This document shows, piece after piece, positions 1 through 3,989 of a DNA stretch of 5,428 nt. The stretch comes from Nitrospirota bacterium (GTDB lineage Bacteria; Nitrospirota; Nitrospiria; Nitrospirales; Nitrospiraceae). Location: positions 1 through 5,428 of the forward strand of contig JACRLS010000205.1 in the NCBI GenBank assembly GCA_016235225.1, read 5' to 3'. Each line of letters opens with the position of its first letter. The first letter of the stretch is position 1. Position numbers and translations under genes: made by a program. The notes below the pieces were generated by a model, which saw only the letters and a list, made by a program, of their open reading frames with translations, did not search any database and was not told the origin of the DNA.

Positions 1-841
1 GTTCATCGTTGACCTCGACGGAGATGTCCAACTGGGCCTGCTTGCCGCGATTCGTCACCGTCAGCGTCGTCTTCCCGTTGCCGGTAATCTGGAGCAACCC
101 CTCGGGCAAGACCTTGATCACCTTCTCATTCGACGACTGGTATGTGGTGCCCGCTGATGGTGAGGCCATGGCGCGTGTGACTCCGTCGGCGAAGGTGCCG
201 ACAACCGGCAAATCGAACGTCTTGCCCATCGAGTCGATCTGCCCGTAGGTCGCGGCTTGGCCCGCGCGGCCGAGCCGGAGGGGTTTCTCCGTTTCAAAGT
301 CGATGGACGTCAGTTCGGCATCCGAGTTCACCTGCACGACGACTTCGTCGAACAGCGAGCGCGTGCCGAGTCGGCCCCGCGTGACTTCCGCCACGGCCAG
401 CAGACGCATGCAACCGATCACATCGTTCGGGACCCGGAGTTTTCCGCCGAAGGGCGGCGTCTTGTCAGAACCGGCCACCAGGGTCGCCACCGCGACCACC
501 GGCGCACCCGAGGTGGAGTCTGCCAGGGAATGCTTTTCATTTGAGACTCGACCGGTGCCTGGTTCGCGGATGCGGGAGTCTTCCTGCTCCACGAGCGTCT
601 CGCCCAACTCCGGATACCAATAGTATCGGACGGTGACGATTCCGCTGTCCTGCCCGAGGTCCACGCTCGCCGTCACGGTCTGTCCGGACTTCACGATGCT
701 GTGTTCGGCGGGACTGGTGATCCGGAGCGCGAGCGCCGGCTCCGCCGACATGGCTAGGCCTCCGGCAATTGTGCAGACAAGCAAGATTCGATCATACGCT
801 TCACGCTTCACGTTGGACGTTTCACGTCTCATCGTGGTCAT
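1..841 (-). CDS. Secreted protein with bacterial Ig-like (BIG2-like) domains, C-terminus outside window
   Basis: The minus strand is open without a stop from 841 to the window edge, giving 280 residues. No specific function is recognised. Residues 1-38 look like a Sec signal peptide: a basic n-region (RRETSNVKREAYDR), a hydrophobic core at about 19-32, and a likely cleavage after ALA at 38. Residues 39-172 resemble an Ig-like fold (LRITSPAEHSIVKSGQTV). Residues 175-276 resemble a BIG2 domain, with LPVVGTFADG at about 211, then YQSSNEKVIKV and a threonine/valine-rich closing strand. Such domains usually occur in surface or periplasmic adhesion and structural proteins. The chosen ATG at 841 overlaps the transporter stop as ATGA, which suggests translational coupling. 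An in-frame ATG at 832 is equally possible, and neither has a strong Shine-Dalgarno. The n-region is encoded by a heptanucleotide repeat, so the true start could lie further in. The reading frame is convincing; the function is inferred from fold resemblance only. Confidence 0.8.
   Translation of the reverse strand, partial: MTTMRRETSNVKREAYDRILLVCTIAGGLAMSAEPALALRITSPAEHSIVKSGQTVTASVDLGQDSGIVTVRYYWYPELGETLVEQEDSRIREPGTGRVSNEKHSLADSTSGAPVVAVATLVAGSDKTPPFGGKLRVPNDVIGCMRLLAVAEVTRGRLGTRSLFDEVVVQVNSDAELTSIDFETEKPLRLGRAGQAATYGQIDSMGKTFDLPVVGTFADGVTRAMASPSAGTTYQSSNEKVIKVLPEGLLQITGNGKTTLTVTNRGKQAQLDISVEVNDE
796..830. repeat. Degenerate 7-bp tandem repeat, five units
   Basis: Five consecutive heptamers read ACGCTTC, ACGCTTC, ACGTTGG, ACGTTTC and ACGTCTC on the plus strand. 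The first two are identical and every unit starts with ACG. The array lies just after the end of the transporter gene and codes for the extreme N-terminus of the secreted Ig-like protein on the minus strand. Short ACGTTTC-type arrays are, from memory, common between genes in Nitrospira-like genomes; here the array appears to have been incorporated into a coding start. Confidence 0.65.
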
Positions 842-2664
842 CTCGTCAGATGGTACGGCACGTCCGTGAGGATCACCCGCTCTTTGAACAGCAAGGCTGC
901 CTTGAGCATGAGGGCTCGCTGATTATGAAGGATATTCTGCCACCAGTGGGCCGGCAGGATTTCGGGGATGACCACCGTGACCCAGCCTTCCGCATCTTTG
1001 TTCAAGAGATCCTCGACATAGTCGAGCAGCGAGCGCAGAACCGAGCGATAGGGCGAGGGCAGCACGATCAGCGGCACGCCGCACCCCCACTGCGCCCATT
1101 TGATTTCGGTCTTGGCCGTCTCTTCGGTATCGATGTCGACGAGGACGGCGCGGGCGTCCGCGCCACGGCTCCGGGCATAGTCCACCGCCCGGATCACCGC
1201 GCGATTCACGCCGCTGATGGGGATGATGACCGTGTTCCGCCTCGGCTGCGGGGGACGCGTGTCACGTGTGAGCCCGACCTGCTGGGCGACCGCATCATAG
1301 TGCGCATGGACCGCGCGAAACCACGTGATCAGCAACGGTAACAGCGCCACGACGATCCAGGCCCCGTGCATGAACTTCGTGGAGCCGATGATGAGGGTGG
1401 CGACGCCGGTCACAAGGGCGCCGGTTCCATTGATGAGCAGCTTTTTCCGCCAGTGAGGCCCGCGCTTCTCCAGCCACCGCTTGCACATGCCGGCTTGCGC
1501 GAGCGTGAAGGCGAGAAACACGCCGACGGCATAGAGCGGAATCAGGGCATGGGTGTCGCCTTGAAACATCACGATCAAGAGGCAGGAGAAAAATCCCAGG
1601 ATGATGATCCCGTTGGAGAAGACGAGTCGGTCCCCCATGATGGCCATCTGATGCGGCATGTAACTGTCTTTCGCCAGCAGGGACGCGAGGCGGGGAAATC
1701 CGGCAAAGGCGCTGTTGGCCGCGAGGACCAAGATCATCATCGTGGAGGCCTGCACCAAATAGTACAAGGGGCCGGTCCCGAACGTCACGCGCGCGACTTG
1801 CGACACTACCGTTTCATCTGTCTTGGGCAGCACGCCGAATTGATAGGCCAAGACGGTGATGCCCATGAACAACGTTCCCAGGACGGCGGACATGCCGATC
1901 ATGGTGAGCGCGGCATTTTTCGTTTCCGGCGGCTTGAAGGCGGAGACCCCGTTGGAGATGACCTCGACTCCGGTGAGCGCGGTGCAGCCGGATGAAAAGG
2001 CCCGCAGAAGCAAGAACAGCGTCATGGCCTCGGTCGCGCCCTGGGTGTTGGCCGTCGCCGCGTTAGCCGCGGAGCCAGGCGTGCCGCCCCACATGAGCCT
2101 GACGAATCCGACTCCGAGCATCAAGAGGAGGGACGCGATGAAGACGTAGGTCGGGACGGCAAAAATTCGTCCCGATTCCCGGACGCCGCGCAGATTCAGC
2201 ACCAGCACCAGGATGATAGCCGCAAGGCCCAGCGCTTCCCGATAGGGAAAGAGCTCGGGCACGGCCGACGTGACCGCCGCGATCCCTGCCGCGACGGAGA
2301 CCGCGACCGTGAGCACATAATCGATCATCAAGGAGGCGGCGGCGATGAGCCCCGGCATGGCGCCGAGGTTTGACCGCGCGACTGTGTAGGCGCCGCCGCC
2401 CTGCGGATATTCAAAGATGATCTGGGAATAGGAAATGGTGAGGATCGCGAGCAGTCCGACGATCAGGCCGCTGATCGGGAGCGACATCGGCACGGCGACC
2501 GAGCCGGCCAAGACGAGCACGAGGAGGATTTCCTCCGTCGCATAGGCGACCGAGGAAAGCGCGTCCGAAGAAAACACCGCCAGCGCCAGGCGTTTGGAGA
2601 GACGTTCATGGGCCGCTTGGGCAGTCTTGAGGGGGAGACCGACGAGGACGCGCTTCAATAGCAT
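838..2664 (-). CDS. kimA: KimA-type high-affinity potassium transporter (APC/KUP superfamily)
   Basis: This 608-residue inner-membrane protein matches Bacillus subtilis KimA (YdaO, 607 aa) along its whole length as I recall that sequence. KimA is a proton-coupled K+ importer inhibited by c-di-AMP. Shared blocks are SSDALSSVAYATEE (32-45), YPQGGGAY (86-93), IDYVLTVAVS (114-123), LTGVEVISN (230-238), LIPLYAVGVF (374-383) and the C-terminal ILHNQRALMLKAALLF (578-593). Residues equivalent to reported K+ ligands are present: D34, Y41, D115, Y116, T119, S123, T231 and Y378. About twelve hydrophobic segments span 25-450. Residues 475-608 form a soluble cytoplasmic domain with a universal-stress-protein-like start (NTVIIPISGVNRAVIRAVDYA), the part that mediates dimerisation and c-di-AMP binding in KimA. 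The ATG at 2664 aligns with the KimA start (MLLKRVLVGLPLK) but has no Shine-Dalgarno, so the mRNA may be leaderless. Older tools would call it a generic amino acid permease. Confidence 0.9.
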   Translation of the reverse strand: MLLKRVLVGLPLKTAQAAHERLSKRLALAVFSSDALSSVAYATEEILLVLVLAGSVAVPMSLPISGLIVGLLAILTISYSQIIFEYPQGGGAYTVARSNLGAMPGLIAAASLMIDYVLTVAVSVAAGIAAVTSAVPELFPYREALGLAAIILVLVLNLRGVRESGRIFAVPTYVFIASLLLMLGVGFVRLMWGGTPGSAANAATANTQGATEAMTLFLLLRAFSSGCTALTGVEVISNGVSAFKPPETKNAALTMIGMSAVLGTLFMGITVLAYQFGVLPKTDETVVSQVARVTFGTGPLYYLVQASTMMILVLAANSAFAGFPRLASLLAKDSYMPHQMAIMGDRLVFSNGIIILGFFSCLLIVMFQGDTHALIPLYAVGVFLAFTLAQAGMCKRWLEKRGPHWRKKLLINGTGALVTGVATLIIGSTKFMHGAWIVVALLPLLITWFRAVHAHYDAVAQQVGLTRDTRPPQPRRNTVIIPISGVNRAVIRAVDYARSRGADARAVLVDIDTEETAKTEIKWAQWGCGVPLIVLPSPYRSVLRSLLDYVEDLLNKDAEGWVTVVIPEILPAHWWQNILHNQRALMLKAALLFKERVILTDVPYHLTR

Positions 2665-2670
2665 GGCGAT

Positions 2671-2700
2671 ATTATGTCACAGATATGTGAAAGGAGACAG
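2671..2700 (-). promoter_or_regulatory. Possible leaderless promoter of kimA
   Basis: On the minus strand CATAAT (2676-2671) matches the sigma-70 -10 hexamer at five of six positions. It lies so close to the ATG at 2664 that transcription would begin at or next to the start codon. This fits the absence of a Shine-Dalgarno. The -35 is weak: CTGTCT at 2700-2695, with 18-base spacing and three of six matches. This is an inference from hexamer matches only. Confidence 0.35.
2677..2690. promoter_or_regulatory. Inverted repeat TCACA-N4-TGTGA, candidate operator of kimA
   Basis: TCACA-GATA-TGTGA is a perfect five-base dyad. It abuts the candidate -10 of kimA and sits between it and the weak -35, where a dimeric repressor would block RNA polymerase. 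The half-sites face the opposite way to a CRP site (TGTGA-N6-TCACA), so I do not assign it to CRP. Confidence 0.35.
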
Positions 2701-2701
2701 A

Positions 2702-2717
2702 GCTGAGGGCCCTCAGC
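2702..2717. repeat. Perfect 16-bp palindrome
   Basis: GCTGAGGGCCCTCAGC reads the same on both strands. As RNA it could form a six-pair stem with a GGCC loop. It has no U-tract on either side, so an intrinsic terminator is unlikely. It lies just upstream of the candidate kimA promoter, where an operator would be plausible. Confidence 0.5.
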
Positions 2718-2800
2718 GGCGAGCGCGATCTCAGACGATGACTAAAGGTTGCCGAGCGGATGCGCCGCGCCTGAGAGCGGGTGGTCTTAGAACTGCCTCT

Positions 2801-2816
2801 GTGATTCACTGATCAC
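2801..2816. repeat. Inverted repeat GTGAT-N6-ATCAC
   Basis: GTGAT-TCACTG-ATCAC is a perfect five-base dyad with a six-base spacer, ending 17 bases before the candidate -35 of the oxidase. The position suits an activator site. It loosely resembles CRP/FNR-family half-sites, but the spacing matches neither consensus, so the regulator is unknown. Confidence 0.35.
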
Positions 2817-2833
2817 GGCCACGTCAGAGGATA

Positions 2834-2863
2834 TTGACAGTCATCCAAGAAGTTGAGTATCTT
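2834..2863 (+). promoter_or_regulatory. Candidate sigma-70-type promoter of the multicopper oxidase
   Basis: A perfect -35 hexamer TTGACA (2834-2839) is followed after 18 bases by TATCTT (2858-2863), which matches TATAAT at four of six positions. Transcription would start near 2870 and leave a 5' leader of about 170 bases before the ATG at 3043. It is the best plus-strand promoter candidate I found in this region. Confidence 0.5.
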
Positions 2864-2937
2864 TACCCCCCCGCGGCTTCCTGTTGCTTGCCGGGCCGGG
2901 GTGCTGTTGGATCATAAGAGACGGCAACTATCTGGAA

Positions 2938-2949
2938 GGGCGATCGCCC
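2938..2949. repeat. Perfect 12-bp palindrome GGGCGATCGCCC
   Basis: This lies in the presumed 5' leader of the oxidase mRNA. It could be a DNA operator or form a short hairpin (GGGC-GATC-GCCC). The core GCGATCGC is also a common genomic palindrome, so chance is a fair explanation. Confidence 0.4.
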
Positions 2950-3028
2950 AACCGGAGTCGATAGAGTGTCAGCCTGCTATTCTCTTCTCACTTTCATCGC
3001 ACCATAGGGTTGAGGGTCCTGTACTACC

Positions 3029-3035
3029 AAGGAGG
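3029..3035 (+). promoter_or_regulatory. Strong ribosome binding site AAGGAGG
   Basis: A full AAGGAGG lies seven bases before the ATG at 3043. It fixes that codon as the start of the oxidase, over the in-frame TTG at 3010, which lacks a comparable site and would place extra residues before the signal peptide. Confidence 0.85.
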
Positions 3036-3042
3036 CCGGTCC

Positions 3043-3987
3043 ATGTTCCATTCCAGGCATACCACGACATTCCTGTGCGCGCTCAGCGTCTTCGCCGGGA
3101 TGGCCCCCCAGTGGCTCCCCGTGCCGGTGTCGGCTGAGCAAGCCGCTCGGGCGGATCATGCTACGGTTCACAAGGCCGGGATGCATGGCCAATCACCTGC
3201 GTGGCTCGAACAGTTGAAGGGACAGACCATCGTGGAGGACACGATGTCGGGACGCCCCGACCGTGCGGCGATGGTGGAGGCCCAACATCAGCGGATCATG
3301 CTGCAGATGGGCAAGGATCCGCAGGTCCATCAGGTCAACAGCGGCGTCTATAACGGCATGTCCATGACGCACCAGTACGGTGCGGGCGCGCAAGACCTGT
3401 TGTTGATGTCCGATGGTCGAACGGAGCCCGTCGGCGCCCAGGGCGGGAAGTGCCCGGCGTCGGCTCCCGTCAAGCAGTACAACGTCTCCGCCATCAACGT
3501 CGAGATTACGCTCAATCAGTGGCTGGATTTCTATCCTGGCTACACGTACGTCCTCGATGAAAATCTCGACAAGGTTCGCGAGGAAGAGGCGAAGAACAAA
3601 GCGGCTCGCGAGAAGGAAGGGGTCGATCCGGGAGCCGTGATCCCCGGTGTGCAGGCCCAGTGGATTCAGCCGCTCTCCATCCGCGGCAACCAGGGCGATT
3701 GTGTCAAAATCCGGTTGACGAACAAGCTGGAAGGCGGGGAGGATGTGAGCCTCCACATCCACGGCTCGGCCACGGTCGTGAGCACGACCGGAGCTTCCGC
3801 GACGACGACCAATCCCGATACGATTGCCGCGAAGGATAAGTCAGTCAATCTTGAATGGTATATCCATCCGAATACCCAGGAGGGTGTGCGGCAATTCCAT
3901 ACCTACAGCAACGATCGCGAGCTGACGGTGATGGGCCTCTTCGGTTCGTTCGTCGTCGAGCTCCGGCCACAAGCGGCTGGCAGGTGA
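3043..3987 (+). CDS. Large exported multicopper oxidase, N-terminal part (frame broken at its 3' end)
   Basis: This frame gives 314 residues. Residues 1-31 form a signal peptide (cleavage after VSA), so the product is exported. Residues 32-136 are rich in Met and His and match no domain I recognise. From about 140 a cupredoxin domain begins (VKQYNVSAINVEITLN), interrupted by a charged linker (176-192). It carries PLSIRGNQGDCV (210-221), the first copper motif HIHG (H238, H240), and FHTYSNDREL (H286), which stands where other oxidases have HSH, then GLFGSFVVE (298-306). After E306 the sequence stops matching the family and hits TGA eight residues later. The homologous continuation lies one base back in frame, so this is half of one enzyme: multicopper oxidases couple one-electron oxidation of a substrate to O2 reduction. 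The style recalls large OmpB/MofA-type oxidases linked to metal oxidation or reduction, from memory and with low certainty. The substrate is unknown. Confidence 0.8.
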   Translation: MFHSRHTTTFLCALSVFAGMAPQWLPVPVSAEQAARADHATVHKAGMHGQSPAWLEQLKGQTIVEDTMSGRPDRAAMVEAQHQRIMLQMGKDPQVHQVNSGVYNGMSMTHQYGAGAQDLLLMSDGRTEPVGAQGGKCPASAPVKQYNVSAINVEITLNQWLDFYPGYTYVLDENLDKVREEEAKNKAAREKEGVDPGAVIPGVQAQWIQPLSIRGNQGDCVKIRLTNKLEGGEDVSLHIHGSATVVSTTGASATTTNPDTIAAKDKSVNLEWYIHPNTQEGVRQFHTYSNDRELTVMGLFGSFVVELRPQAAGR

Positions 3988-3989
3988 TG
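3961..3989 (+). other. Frameshift junction with TGATG stop-start overlap
   Basis: Upstream coding uses codons beginning at 3043 and every third base after; the family sequence resumes in the frame of AGC at 3972 (SGWQVMIKNGTGPDF). Moving between them needs one extra base, so the DNA looks as if it lost one base, or a length not divisible by three, between about 3961 and 3972. The TGA at 3985-3987 overlaps an ATG at 3987-3989, which could allow reinitiation. No slippery heptamer of the X XXY YYZ type is visible. Confidence 0.75.

Larger units (their letters stand above)
2665..3042. other. Divergent intergenic region between kimA and the multicopper oxidase
   Basis: This 378-base stretch carries no gene I can support. 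It holds the control sequences of both flanking genes: a possible kimA promoter with a dyad at its left end, a sigma-70-like promoter for the oxidase in the middle, and three further dyads (2702-2717, 2801-2816, 2938-2949). Short open frames crossing it have no homology, motif or Shine-Dalgarno that I can see. Confidence 0.8.

Noticed and set aside
796..837. CRISPR array
   Set aside because: Units are 7 bp, degenerate and contiguous, without spacers of CRISPR size.
9..869. Several plus-strand open frames at the left end
   Set aside because: The minus strand is continuously open with a signal peptide and Ig-like sequence; the plus-strand frames overlap each other and show no domain.
1366..1995. 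Long plus-strand open frame opposite kimA
   Set aside because: It is the antisense shadow of the conserved transporter, with composition typical of reverse-read high-GC coding DNA and no recognisable domain.
2702..2717. Intrinsic terminator
   Set aside because: The palindrome has no following U-tract on either strand, and no gene ends here.
2677..2816. CRP or FNR binding sites
   Set aside because: The half-sites TCACA/TGTGA and GTGAT/ATCAC are similar, but orientation or spacing differs from both consensus sites (TGTGA-N6-TCACA and TTGAT-N4-ATCAA). Kept only as unassigned dyads.
2665..2870. A ydaO-type c-di-AMP riboswitch upstream of kimA
   Set aside because: I looked on the minus strand for the conserved GGGGUGAAUC-type and CUAACCUCG-type segments and found only a stray GTGAATC. 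With the candidate leaderless start there would also be no room for it.
2853..3137. Short plus-strand open frame ahead of the oxidase
   Set aside because: It overlaps the well-supported oxidase start in another frame and has no Shine-Dalgarno or recognisable sequence.
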